From: Pedobacter schmidteae
Lineage (GTDB): Bacteria > Bacteroidota > Bacteroidia > Sphingobacteriales > Sphingobacteriaceae
Direction: 5' to 3'
Length of the DNA: 64,000 nucleotides
Assembly (NCBI RefSeq): GCF_900564155.1
Contig: NZ_LS999839.1
Coordinates: 2,477,097-2,541,096, forward strand
Position 1 is the first letter of the stretch, and every line of letters begins with the position of its first letter. A program made the translations under genes and the position numbers. The notes under the pieces are model-generated. The model was given only the letters and a program-made list of their open reading frames with translations. It was not told the DNA's origin and did no database searches. This document shows, piece after piece, positions 10,801 to 18,238 of this stretch.

Positions 10801-12212
10801 CCCTGCAGGCTGAAGATAGGGAGGTATACAATCAGGATGATGATTTGCCCGAATACGGCACTGTTCATCATTTTAGAAGATGCGCTTTTCACCTCTTTGT
10901 CCATATCATGTTGCGATAACATGGTCAGGCCGGCAAATTTCCTGCTATGGCTAAGCTGATGCATTACCGCTTCAACAATAATTACCGCGCCGTCTACGAT
11001 GAGGCCAAAATCCAATGCGCCAAGACTCATCAGGTTTCCGCTTACACCGAACAAATTCATCATAATAACGGCGAATAGCATAGAAAGGGGGATGACAGAA
11101 GCAACCAGGAGGCCCGCTCTCAGGTTACCAAGAAAAAGTACCAAAACGAAGACTACAATCAGGGCACCTTCCAGCAGATTGGTTTGCACGGTATTGATGG
11201 CATTGGTTACCATATCGGTACGGTCAAGAAAGGGTTCAATAACTACACCTTCGGGCAAGGTTCGCTGAATTTCTGTTATTTTACTTTTGATGTTCTCAAT
11301 TACCTCGTTGCTGTTTGCACCTTTCAGCATCATTACGATAGCACCGGATACTTCTCCTTCATCGTTGTAGGTAAGGGCCCCATAGCGGGTAGCTGCACCT
11401 ATGTTTACTTCCGCTACATCACGTATCAGCAAAGGATTATTTCCTTTGTTGTTTCTGATCACCACATTTTCTATATCTTCTTTGTTGCCAATTAGCCCTT
11501 CGCTTCTGATGTAGAGCACGGTAGATTGCTTTTCGATATAGGAGCCACCTGTATTCTGATTGTTGTTTTCCAGGGCGTTAAATACATCGGCGATGGTAAC
11601 CTGATGTGCTTGCAATTTGGCTGGGTTTATAGCAACCTGATATTGTTTCAGTTTGCCGCCAAAGCTGCTCACTTCAGCTACTCCTTTTACGCCCAGTAAC
11701 TGGCGGCGGACTACCCAGTCCTGTATAGTGCGCAATTCGGTAATGTTGTATTTGCTTTCGTAGCCTTTTTTGGGTTTTACAACGTACTGGTATATCTCGC
11801 CCAATCCGGTAGAAATAGGCCCCATTTCAGGCTTCCCTATCCCATCGGGGATAGATCCCTGTACAACTACCAGGCGTTCTGATACCTGTTGTCGTGCCCA
11901 GTAGACGTCTATATCGTCGTTGAAAACAAGTGTAACGAGGGATAAGCCGAAGCGGCTGTAACTTCTGATTTCTTTGATACCGGCGATGTTGCTGCTGGCT
12001 TGTTCGACGGGAAAGGTGACCAGGCGTTCGATATCGGTAGCTCCATAGGAGGGAGCTACTGTAATGATTTGCACCTGGTTATTGGTGATGTCGGGTACGG
12101 CATCTATTGGCAGTTTGAAGAGTTCGAAAACTCCATATATAAGGAGTGCGATAGTAAATAACGCAACAACGAGTTTATTCTTTACAGAAAACCCAATGAT
12201 TTTATTAAGCAT
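7884..12212 (-). CDS. CzcA-type heavy-metal RND pump fused to a TolC-family outer-membrane domain
   Basis: Proton-driven export of divalent metal ions. Residues 1 to about 1040 are a complete HME-RND transporter with N-terminal LPIDAVPDITNNQVQ, two porter halves and twelve predicted membrane segments. The TM4 signature DFGLIVDGAVIIVE (from about residue 401) is the DFG...DGA...VE form known from HME1 (CzcA, Zn/Co/Cd) and differs from the copper/silver CusA form. Residues about 1062-1442 are a TolC-family outer-membrane efflux protein. The junction contains a typical signal peptide (hydrophobic core LTLSLLAFAFL followed by AQAQ, about 1043-1062), suggesting that the OM part is cut off and exported. 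A normal CzcA is about 1040 residues, so this is a true fusion with one continuous frame. Upstream lies a small exported protein; downstream the adaptor. Confidence 0.93.
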   Translation of the reverse strand: MLNKIIGFSVKNKLVVALFTIALLIYGVFELFKLPIDAVPDITNNQVQIITVAPSYGATDIERLVTFPVEQASSNIAGIKEIRSYSRFGLSLVTLVFNDDIDVYWARQQVSERLVVVQGSIPDGIGKPEMGPISTGLGEIYQYVVKPKKGYESKYNITELRTIQDWVVRRQLLGVKGVAEVSSFGGKLKQYQVAINPAKLQAHQVTIADVFNALENNNQNTGGSYIEKQSTVLYIRSEGLIGNKEDIENVVIRNNKGNNPLLIRDVAEVNIGAATRYGALTYNDEGEVSGAIVMMLKGANSNEVIENIKSKITEIQRTLPEGVVIEPFLDRTDMVTNAINTVQTNLLEGALIVVFVLVLFLGNLRAGLLVASVIPLSMLFAVIMMNLFGVSGNLMSLGALDFGLIVDGAVIIVEAVMHQLSHSRKFAGLTMLSQHDMDKEVKSASSKMMNSAVFGQIIILIVYLPIFSLQGIEGKMFKPMAQTVAFALLGAFILSLTYIPMLSSIFLSRKIKLKQNFSDRVMAKIEKGYKSMLMKALKLPKTIIATVLILFIMAVFLLSRLGGEFIPSIEEGDYAVETRVLSGSNLNTTIENVQKVAGILKSRFPEVKNIVTKIGSSEVPTEPLPMDMGDMIINLKPKSEWTSAKSFDELSEKMGAAATEVPGVTTSFQFPVQMRFNELMTGARQDVVCKIFGEDLDTLGAYAKQLGNIVKSVPGTTELYVEQITGTPQIVIKYNRKAIAQYGLNIADINRNVNAAFAGQSTGLVFEGEKRFDLVVRLQNEQRQDIKDVQNLLVPTPSGTQIPLNQVATVELVDSPSQIQREDTRRRILVGFNVNGRDVESIVEELQKKINAKVKLPTGYAISYGGSFENLNEAKARLSVAVPVSLLLIFLLLYFAFNSIKYGLLIYTAIPLSAIGGIFLLAMRGMPFSISAGVGFIALFGIAVLNGIVLVAEFNRIKITGETDLKTIVTQGTTTRLRPVLMTAFVASLGFLPMALSNGAGASVQRPLATVVIGGLMIATLLTLFVLPILYIAFEKGIKPKVKKTTLTLSLLAFAFLPAQAQRPISVDAAVDMAVANNLLIQNRQLRAEQAKALIKAAVNLPKTSVNAEYGNFNSPLSDNRISVTQGFSLPLVYQRQKQQLHEEWRLALLEVDLKEAEVRKITRSIAYELLLLYQKMQLLSKIDSTYTSFLRVAGLRLKAGESNILEKASAENQLIQLKIQQKNLKQEETLLQRQLMLLLNSNEPRKPIAETFKVDLPLADSTALSAHPALKWQQQQEKTADAMLQTEKSKLLPDINIGYNNMSIRDGINYNSGNRFQSLQFGLEIPLFSGSQRAKIKSAKAFQALTKNETDYKQKQLQAEFSGTLSQVEQYSTIVQEFEKGALKNAEDITRALSKQLQHGEINYLEWTVLNQQSLGVQLDYFEAVKDLNNSIIHLNYLLSR

Positions 12213-12290
12213 GAAGATTTTATTTGATCAATTCCTGAATAAAGAGTGACCGGCCTTTTTTTAAGGCTAGTCCTGATTAAAAAAGATTGA

Positions 12291-12671
12291 TCATGCTTTG
12301 GGCGGTTGCCAGATCTGACCGCAATCGGGTGCAGGGACGCAGTTTTCCGTGTAGGGAAAGCTATCGTTAGGAATAATTGCCCTTATGGGACTTTTAACGT
12401 AGTTGCAATAGAATTGTGGAATCGCCTGCATCGATAAACCATTAAAACCGGGAGTTTTAAAAGGTAACTGATTGTCTCTTTCTTCGTCATTGTCCGAATG
12501 AGGAATAGAATTGTAATGGTCGGCCAGGTATGTCGAAAAGCTAATTTCGCTGTTTAGTGCTTTGTGTTCATAGAAATGTTGAAAAAGCACAGGAAGCTTT
12601 ATCAATTCCCGAAGCTCAGTGCCAGAAATTAAGTATATCGATAGTATAAAAAGGATAATTTGCTTTTTCAA
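12291..12671 (-). CDS. Small exported hypothetical protein at the head of the metal-efflux operon
   Basis: The 126-residue product is not one I can assign to a named family. It has an N-terminal hydrophobic segment (IILFILSIYLISG, residues 4-16) that could be a signal peptide or anchor, then a hydrophilic region with HSDNDEERDN (about 58-67) and two cysteines near the C-terminus (NCVPAPDCG), a possible metal site. It stands 78 bases upstream of the pump gene on the same strand, as similar small genes often do before CzcA genes in Bacteroidota, so a role in metal sensing or binding is a reasonable guess. A perfect -7 element lies directly before it. Confidence 0.7.
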   Translation of the reverse strand: MKKQIILFILSIYLISGTELRELIKLPVLFQHFYEHKALNSEISFSTYLADHYNSIPHSDNDEERDNQLPFKTPGFNGLSMQAIPQFYCNYVKSPIRAIIPNDSFPYTENCVPAPDCGQIWQPPKA

Positions 12672-12676
12672 GGCAT

Positions 12677-12707
12677 CAAAGTTAAGCGGAAAAATGAGAA
12701 GATAAAA
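12677..12707 (-). promoter_or_regulatory. Possible Bacteroidota promoter of the metal-efflux operon
   Basis: On the minus strand TAACTTTG (12684 down to 12677) fits the -7 consensus TAnnTTTG, and 19 bases upstream stands TTTT in place of TTTG (12707-12704). The element ends only 5 bases before the annotated ATG, so the message would be almost leaderless, or the true start codon lies further in. This tight fit is why confidence is low. Confidence 0.35.
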
Positions 12708-12839
12708 GGTTCTTATTGGTTATTTTTGGAACGTAGATTTTATCAACATTATTTATATCTTTAAAGTTAAGGTTCAGTTATTTGCCTTCTGATAAACCAG
12801 ACGGCTGAAAACCTTTTTTTGATATATATAAATTCAAAT

Positions 12840-14219
12840 ATGAATAGACAGCTCTTAACTTTGTTCTTATTATTTCTCGTACTATCTACATCTGCCCAAA
12901 AGGTTAATGTTAAAGGGGTAGTGAAAAACACTTCGGATAGTGTGGTTGTGTTCCGCGTGAACGAGATTGATGCCATAACCGGAGAAGATGATTACAAACG
13001 ATATCAGGTGAAACTTGACCATAAAGGTAAATTTGAAATTTCCTTACCTGAAAACAGCATTAGAGAATGGATAATAGAACAGGGGGAAGATGAAGTTTTT
13101 CTCTATATATGTAATGGTCACAACCTCAATCTTGTTATTGATTTTACCAAAGACAAAAACAGATTGGTTGCCAGTGGAAAAAATGCATCCGAGGTTAACT
13201 TTTTCAATTACCTTGATGAACAAAGTGGTGAAAAATACGGATGGTCATTTTATCAAAAATTAACCCATTTGAGTATCGACGAAGCGCTGAAAGCCAGAAA
13301 TAGAAAGGCTTTGTTTCAATTAAAAGTACTAAATGATTACCGTAAGGCTAAGGGTTTCAGCGAACAATTTTATCGCAAACTAAAAACCCTCTATAAGTAT
13401 GAGCCTTATGAAACAACATTAGTGGAGCAATTAGGTCAGGATAAAGGCCTTAAAGCAAATGTTAATTTCCTGTTGTCGTTAAAAAGAGATGGCTTCAATG
13501 ACGATTATGCTGCAAAAAACTCCAATGAATACAACACCCTGGTCGAACATTATATGCAATACAAATTCAATGGTTTAATAGGGGAAGTCGATGCATCTGA
13601 ATTCCTAAACTTCGGTACAGGAGCAGAACTATCCGGCTTAACGAAGCAGGTATTTTTAGCCAGACAAATGATTATTTTTACTACAGCAGACAATAATTTA
13701 TATAAACAAGTCCATCAAAAATTCAAGAAAGAAGTAAAAGACCCTCAATTATTGTCGTTAGTAGACAAGACCAGAAATAAATACCTGGCCAAACTAAATG
13801 AGAACATATTGTCAAAGGAAAATGTCAGTCAAAGCAGATCCTTAAATGAAATTTTTCAAAAATATAGGGGCAAGGTTATTTATTTAGATTTGTGGGCCAG
13901 TTGGTGCGGTCCCTGCAAATCGGAGATGCCAAATTCAAAAAAAATAAAGGCTAAGTTAAAAGATCAGGATGTAATATTTTTATACTTAGCATATCAGGAT
14001 AAAAAGGAAAACTGGCTTGCCGCCAGGAAAGAACTTGAAATCGATGGCGAGCATTATCTATTAAACCCACAGTTGGTCAAAGAAGCTAGTCAATTATTTG
14101 AGATTAGTGGAATTCCACATTATGTAATTATTGATAAGGATGGAAATATCGTGAATAAACACGCCGGTAGACCTAATGAGGCTTATCCTGAATTATTAAA
14201 GTTATTGCAAAGCATGTAG
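12840..14219 (+). CDS. TlpA-like periplasmic thioredoxin-family protein
   Basis: A secreted thiol-disulfide oxidoreductase-like protein of about 459 residues. I start it at 12840, where MNRQLLTLFLLFLVLSTSAQ is a standard signal peptide. The middle (about 25-320) is a beta-rich then helical region common to Bacteroidota TlpA-like proteins and of unknown role. The C-terminal thioredoxin domain (about 330-455) carries the active-site CGPC (WASWCGPCKSEMP) and the cis-Pro motif GIPHYVIID. It diverges from the metal-efflux operon and is monocistronic. It may keep periplasmic cysteines reduced; no partner gene is linked, so the client is unknown. Confidence 0.85.
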   Translation: MNRQLLTLFLLFLVLSTSAQKVNVKGVVKNTSDSVVVFRVNEIDAITGEDDYKRYQVKLDHKGKFEISLPENSIREWIIEQGEDEVFLYICNGHNLNLVIDFTKDKNRLVASGKNASEVNFFNYLDEQSGEKYGWSFYQKLTHLSIDEALKARNRKALFQLKVLNDYRKAKGFSEQFYRKLKTLYKYEPYETTLVEQLGQDKGLKANVNFLLSLKRDGFNDDYAAKNSNEYNTLVEHYMQYKFNGLIGEVDASEFLNFGTGAELSGLTKQVFLARQMIIFTTADNNLYKQVHQKFKKEVKDPQLLSLVDKTRNKYLAKLNENILSKENVSQSRSLNEIFQKYRGKVIYLDLWASWCGPCKSEMPNSKKIKAKLKDQDVIFLYLAYQDKKENWLAARKELEIDGEHYLLNPQLVKEASQLFEISGIPHYVIIDKDGNIVNKHAGRPNEAYPELLKLLQSM

Positions 14220-14346
14220 TTTTTCTGTTTTAACGGTTAGCTGTAACAAATGGCTGCCTGGGTGAAAAAGCCTCAGAGAAATCTGATCCGGATTGCCCCG
14301 CTATAATGTCCATTCTCCCCTGTCCTAAAGTTGCGGTTTGTGCCTA

Positions 14347-14362
14347 AATTTACCGGTAAATT
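14347..14362. promoter_or_regulatory. 16-bp perfect palindrome upstream of the DinB-like gene
   Basis: AATTTACCGGTAAATT is perfectly self-complementary and stands 95 bases before the start of the DinB-like gene in a 237-base gap that otherwise shows nothing. A dimeric repressor operator is the simplest reading, but no regulator gene is adjacent. Confidence 0.35.
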
Positions 14363-14456
14363 AAATGAGAAAACATTAAGGGTGAATTGGTGTTAAACAA
14401 GAAAGTATCGGGACTCAAAAATGCAGTCCTGGCAGGTAAAACTTAAAATCAAAAAA

Positions 14457-14984
14457 ATGAAACTTAAAGGTCTGACTATCGCACTATGTTTAATCTTAGG
14501 CAGTCAAATGACAATGGCACAGGTAAAAGCAACTGATCTGGTAAAAGAATGGGAAAGAGCGAAAGCTTATACCGGTGAATATCTGGATGCAATGCCTGAA
14601 AGTGGCTATGCACTAAAACCGACGCCGGAGATGCGGTCGTTTGCAGAACAGTTGTTACATCTGGCAGATGCAAATTATGGCTTCGCCTCGGCAGCAACCG
14701 GAACAAAGAGCCCTTATGGCCAGGGTGAACTGGAAAAAACCGATGACAAGTCCAAATCTAACGTGGGCAAATTAGTACTGGCAAGCTATGATTTTGTAAT
14801 TGACAATGTAAAAAAGATGCCCGAAGCACAATTGGATGAAGCTTTCAAGCTATTCGGACGTTTCGAAATGACCAGAAGACTGGCTTTGGCGAAGGCTTTT
14901 GAACATCAGACACACCATAGGGGGCAAACTACAGTATATCTCCGCCTGGCAGGTGTTAAACCTCCGCAGGAAAAATTGTTCTAA
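14457..14984 (+). CDS. Secreted DinB-family (four-helix metal-binding) protein
   Basis: The 175-residue protein (start at 14457, MKLKGLTIALCL) has a cleavable signal peptide ending TMAQ. The rest matches the DinB/YfiT four-helix fold: a first histidine in LLHLADANYGFA (about residue 63 of the mature-numbered region) and the C-terminal pair in EHQTHHRGQTTVYLRLAG, which together form the family's three-histidine metal site. Many DinB proteins are cytoplasmic thiol-dependent enzymes; exported versions are common in Bacteroidota and their substrate is not known. An upstream ATG at 14421 would add a poor positively charged extension. The gene stands alone. Confidence 0.85.
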   Translation: MKLKGLTIALCLILGSQMTMAQVKATDLVKEWERAKAYTGEYLDAMPESGYALKPTPEMRSFAEQLLHLADANYGFASAATGTKSPYGQGELEKTDDKSKSNVGKLVLASYDFVIDNVKKMPEAQLDEAFKLFGRFEMTRRLALAKAFEHQTHHRGQTTVYLRLAGVKPPQEKLF

Positions 14985-15524
14985 AAAACACCATATCTGT
15001 TTAAGATCAGGACGTTTTTCCTAAGTATTATTATCGACATTTTTTAGCCAGGGATAGATAAATTATGCACCAATTCGGAACAATGTCAGTTCAAAAATTT
15101 TTTTTTTCAAATTTTTAGTGGTTCTTTAGTGGCCCGGATAGTGCTTCCCAATGTGGCTTTACTACTGCTCGTCTGGGCCTGCTGTTTTCAATGGAATTTT
15201 CCCGAACAAAGACGAACCAGGTACGAACCAGAGTCGACGCGGGAGCGACCATGTCATTCGCCTCGCTACGGAGATTCTCTAAGCCCCAAATTGTTCTGAA
15301 AATGGATCTGAAAAATTTTTTGGCAGTTGGTTTTGCTATGTGGAACCCAAATATAACTAATAGGCGTCAGGTTTACTAGCACTCGCCTCATATTTCAGTA
15401 AATTCATCTTTTTTTATCTACCTTAGATTCGGCATAAATTAAGGGTATCGTTGAATGATGAATACAAATCAGGCTTCTTTAGATGATAAGAAACTGCTGG
15501 CAGGATTAAAATTCATCATTATAG
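14985..15524. other. 540-base stretch without a supported gene
   Basis: Between the DinB-like gene and the converging serine-hydrolase gene. It begins A+T-rich (a run of ten T near 15105) and contains a more G+C-rich patch (about 15130-15300) with an imperfect tandem of ACGAACCAG (about 15219-15241). A 62-codon frame at 15191-15379 has no signal, domain or plausible ribosome site. The patch may be a remnant of a mobile or repetitive element, but no inverted ends or transposase fragments are visible. Confidence 0.5.
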
Positions 15525-16625
15525 TCATTTTTTATTGATCAATAACTTTTGAAATTCTTTTCCGATAAATGGATTAACGATGTGCTGAAAGCCTTTCTGT
15601 AAAGTAAAAACAGTAATTGTTGCATCAGATTCCGGAGAATAAATAACATCTGTCCCCCACCAGCCGCCGTGATAATAGGCATTGAATCCCATATCAAAGT
15701 GATAAAGTCCTAAACAATATTTAGATTGATCTGAAGGTAAAACATATGTATGCATTGCTTCCAAGATTTGTTTATCTTGAATAATTCTCCCATCAAACAG
15801 GTATTGAAAAAACAAGGCAGCTTCTTTTGCTGTGGTAGCGATTCCACCACCACCATACAAATCCCAAGAAGGATCAATATCGAAAGAATCCCATCCATAC
15901 TTGCTTGCGTATTGATGTGCAAGTGCTAACGTGTTGTTAGGGAATTTTTCTAAGTTAATAAACCATGTTTTTGTCAGATTCAATTCTTTGTACCTCAATA
16001 AATCCCGAATCGCTGCATAAAATGGTTGTTGCATTTTTTGCTCAATAATTTCGGCCAGGAGTAAGTAATTTATATCTGCATAATTAAATTTTTCACCCAC
16101 TGGCTGAGGACTTCCAATCTCAAGGGATCTTTTAATTTGCTCCTCTTTTTTCCATTTATATGCCGGATTTTGATTAACCAATTGAAAATATGCATCGTCC
16201 ACATAGTCCTGAATTCCAGAGGTATGTGACAATAGATGTTTTGTCGTAATTGTATTCAAATCATAGCCATCTTTTTCAAATAATAGACGCGTTTGTTCCG
16301 ATAATAATGTTTTAACCGGTTGGTCGATAGAAATTTCGCGTTTTTCGACCAACCTTAGTATAGCAGCAGCAACGTAAGGCTTGGTATTACTAGCAATCAA
16401 GACAGGTTGCTGAGAATTTAATGGCTCATTTGTTTTGATATTTGCAATTCCTTTTGCATAACTCCAGGAAATATTTCGCTTCGGTGCCTCAACATGAACA
16501 ATAATTCCAATGGCATTTTTATTATCATCATAAATAGAATCTATTTTATTCTGAAAAACTGTTTGCAATTGAGCAAACCCCATAAATGGAATACACAACG
16601 TACATAATAATAGTATTTTTTTCAT
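15525..16625 (-). CDS. Exported serine hydrolase (beta-lactamase/DD-peptidase fold, class C-like)
   Basis: The 366-residue protein has a signal peptide (LCIPFMGFAQ) and the serine beta-lactamase-like fold. The nucleophile motif SxxK is S79-N-T-K82; the second motif reads Y183-A-D rather than the usual YxN/YxS; the third is the HGG of YYHGGWWGTDV near residue 325. A conserved LLSHTSGIQDY stretch (about 132-142) is typical of this superfamily. Proteins of this kind act as esterases, D-amino-acid peptidases or penicillin-binding proteins; which one cannot be read from sequence. The gene is single, lies between a gene-free stretch and a tRNA terminator, and is not linked to a transport operon. 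Confidence 0.88.
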   Translation of the reverse strand: MKKILLLCTLCIPFMGFAQLQTVFQNKIDSIYDDNKNAIGIIVHVEAPKRNISWSYAKGIANIKTNEPLNSQQPVLIASNTKPYVAAAILRLVEKREISIDQPVKTLLSEQTRLLFEKDGYDLNTITTKHLLSHTSGIQDYVDDAYFQLVNQNPAYKWKKEEQIKRSLEIGSPQPVGEKFNYADINYLLLAEIIEQKMQQPFYAAIRDLLRYKELNLTKTWFINLEKFPNNTLALAHQYASKYGWDSFDIDPSWDLYGGGGIATTAKEAALFFQYLFDGRIIQDKQILEAMHTYVLPSDQSKYCLGLYHFDMGFNAYYHGGWWGTDVIYSPESDATITVFTLQKGFQHIVNPFIGKEFQKLLINKK

Positions 16626-16733
16626 ATCAAATCAAGAAATATGAGCAGATATTCTCGAACTCTAAGTAACTCATACGTTATACATAATTTTGACAAAGAG
16701 CAGAAGGATCTTTTTATAAAAAATCTTAAAATC

Positions 16734-16762
16734 AAAAAAAGCTTCTAGTGAAAACTAGAAGC
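16734..16762 (-). terminator. Intrinsic terminator of the tRNA-Arg gene
   Basis: A perfect 9-bp stem with a four-base loop (GCTTCTAGT / ACTAGAAGC, 16741-16762) is followed on the minus strand by seven T (16740-16734). It starts 9 bases after the tRNA 3' end. Confidence 0.9.
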
Positions 16763-16770
16763 TTTTGAAG

Positions 16771-16844
16771 TGCACTTGTAGGGATTCGAACCCCAAACCT
16801 TCTCATCCGTAGTGAGATGCTCTATCCAATTGAGCTACAAATGC
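16771..16844 (-). tRNA. tRNA-Arg (anticodon ACG)
   Basis: A complete 74-base cloverleaf on the minus strand. The acceptor stem GCATTTG pairs with CAAGTGC (one G:T), D-stem GCTC/GAGC, anticodon stem TCTCA/TGAGA around the loop CTACGGA (anticodon ACG at positions 34-36, decoding CGN arginine codons after A34 deamination), T-loop TTCGAAT, discriminator A. CCA is not encoded. A perfect promoter precedes it and an intrinsic terminator follows, so it is its own transcription unit. Confidence 0.96.
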
Positions 16845-16867
16845 ATTTCCGTTTCGTTAACGGACTG

Positions 16868-16898
16868 CAAAAGTAATGCTTGAAATCGATTTTACAAA
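16868..16898 (-). promoter_or_regulatory. Consensus Bacteroidota promoter for tRNA-Arg
   Basis: On the minus strand TTTG (16898-16895), exactly 19 bases, then TACTTTTG (16875-16868): a full match to the housekeeping consensus TTTG-N19-TAnnTTTG. Transcription would begin about 17 bases before the tRNA 5' end. Confidence 0.88.
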
Positions 16899-16941
16899 CT
16901 TTTTTGTAAAAAAATCCAGGCATTACTTGCATAAAACATAT

Positions 16942-17406
16942 TTAGGCTTCTACAGCTTTTTTAATTGCGTCAAAATCAGGCATATCGGTAGCAACTTCCA
17001 AAACTTCCGAATGAATAATTTTTCCTTCTTCGTCAATTACAAAGGCTGCTCTTTTGGATACACCTTTCAAATTGAATACAAAATCGCTATAAAATGCACC
17101 ATAAGCTTGCGAAGCTTCTTTGTTAAAATCTGAAAGTAAAGGAAACTGGTAAGCCTGATCTTCTTTAAATTTGGCCAATGTAAAAGGAGAATCTACAGAA
17201 ATACCTACCACATCTGCGTTCATGCCTTCATAATAACCAAAGCTATCCCTCATGGTACACAATTGCGCAGTGCAAACGCCTGTAAATGCCATTGGGAAAA
17301 AATGAACAACCAGTTTTCTGCCTTTGTAATCAGAAAGAGATACTTCTTTCAGTTCTGAACTGAATAATTTAAAATCGGGGGCGCTATGGCCAACACTTAA
17401 TGACAT
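16942..17406 (-). CDS. Peroxiredoxin (AhpE/1-Cys-like thioredoxin-fold peroxidase)
   Basis: Reduces hydrogen peroxide and organic hydroperoxides in the cytoplasm. The 154-residue protein begins MSLSVGHSAPDF at 17406. The peroxidatic site is TGVCTAQLC with Cys45, and Cys50 five residues later is a possible resolving cysteine; a conserved Arg lies in GVSKRAAFVID. An earlier in-frame ATG at 17448 is rejected because a perfect -7 element (TATATTTG, 17444-17437) lies between the two, so the longer form would not be transcribed from this promoter. It is single and divergent from the ECF sigma gene. Confidence 0.92.
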   Translation of the reverse strand: MSLSVGHSAPDFKLFSSELKEVSLSDYKGRKLVVHFFPMAFTGVCTAQLCTMRDSFGYYEGMNADVVGISVDSPFTLAKFKEDQAYQFPLLSDFNKEASQAYGAFYSDFVFNLKGVSKRAAFVIDEEGKIIHSEVLEVATDMPDFDAIKKAVEA

Positions 17407-17436
17407 ATAATTCTGTTTAATTTTATCAATACATCC

Positions 17437-17444
17437 CAAATATA
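17437..17444 (-). promoter_or_regulatory. -7 element of the peroxiredoxin gene
   Basis: TATATTTG on the minus strand fits TAnnTTTG; the -33 position 19 bases upstream is weak (ATCG). Position 31 bases before ATG 17406 supports that start codon. Confidence 0.5.
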
Positions 17445-17583
17445 ACAAATAAAAAAACGTGGACGATTTCGAAGTCTACCGGATGTGATGTATATCGCAG
17501 CAAACTAATAGGGGAGGTCTTGGTTAATTCAAAAATAAGCTGTATCCTTACCTTTCAGATCATCAATCAATATTTGAGATAAT

Positions 17584-18129
17584 ATGTCCACAGTGGTTCT
17601 GGATTTTAAACAGTTATATCTTGACTTTTATGCTGCCCTTTGTTACTTCGCGTTTAAAATAGTGGGGGACCAGGAGGAGGCGAAAGATATTGTAGAAGAT
17701 GTTTTTGTCAAAGTACTCCATCATAAATCAATAATATCAGCAGACGAGAATATCAGGGCTTATCTCTATACGGCGGTTAAAAACTCCTGTTTAAGCTATT
17801 TAAAAGTTTCTGCAAGGGTTAAAGAAAGGCAGTGGCATTACAACGCTAATCAACCTTCCGAGGAGGGCGACTATATGAATGACCTTATTCAGGCCGAAGT
17901 ATTGCGCGAGGTGATGAAGGTGATAGATAAATTACCCGGCCACTCGGGGAAAATCATTAAAATGAGTTATTTTGATAACCTGAAGAACGATGAGATTGCG
18001 GCGCTGCTTGGAATCTCTACACAGACCGTAAAAAACCTGAAATCAAAAGGACTGGATAGTTTGAGACGTTTGCTTAAGCCTGATGTTTTTGCGATGTTTT
18101 TATTCCTCTATGGCCTGAAAAGCGGTTAA
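17584..18129 (+). CDS. ECF-type RNA polymerase sigma factor
   Basis: Directs RNA polymerase to the promoters of the polysaccharide locus that follows. The 181-residue protein has sigma region 2 (about 8-75: LYLDFYAALCYFAFKIVGDQEEAKDIVEDVF) and region 4 with a helix-turn-helix (about 120-170: DEIAALLGISTQTVKNLKSKGLDSLRRLL). It belongs to the Bacteroidota ECF group that pairs with FecR anti-sigma factors and STN-bearing SusC proteins. Unusually, its FecR partner is not the next gene: an esterase-like hydrolase stands between them. Confidence 0.94.
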   Translation: MSTVVLDFKQLYLDFYAALCYFAFKIVGDQEEAKDIVEDVFVKVLHHKSIISADENIRAYLYTAVKNSCLSYLKVSARVKERQWHYNANQPSEEGDYMNDLIQAEVLREVMKVIDKLPGHSGKIIKMSYFDNLKNDEIAALLGISTQTVKNLKSKGLDSLRRLLKPDVFAMFLFLYGLKSG

Positions 18130-18144
18130 AGATAAAACGATATA

Positions 18145-18175
18145 TTTATCGGTACTTTTCTATATCGGCGTAGTT
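18145..18175 (+). promoter_or_regulatory. Candidate ECF-sigma promoter, copy 1 (before the hydrolase gene)
   Basis: TTTATCGGTACTTTT, ten bases, then GTAGTT. The same two blocks with the same 10-base spacing recur before fecR at 19269-19299. The motif lies 63 bases before the hydrolase ATG. Two blocks at fixed spacing next to genes of a sigma/anti-sigma system is what an ECF -35/-10 pair looks like. The assignment is inference. Confidence 0.6.
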
Positions 18176-18238
18176 ATATTAATAATCAATATAGATCATT
18201 ACCAGTTTACACTTACAAAACCAGCATAACATAAAATT

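Noticed and set aside
15191..15379. 62-codon open frame in the gene-free stretch
   Set aside because: No signal peptide, domain, biased composition or ribosome site; it runs through the unusual G+C-rich patch and looks like chance.
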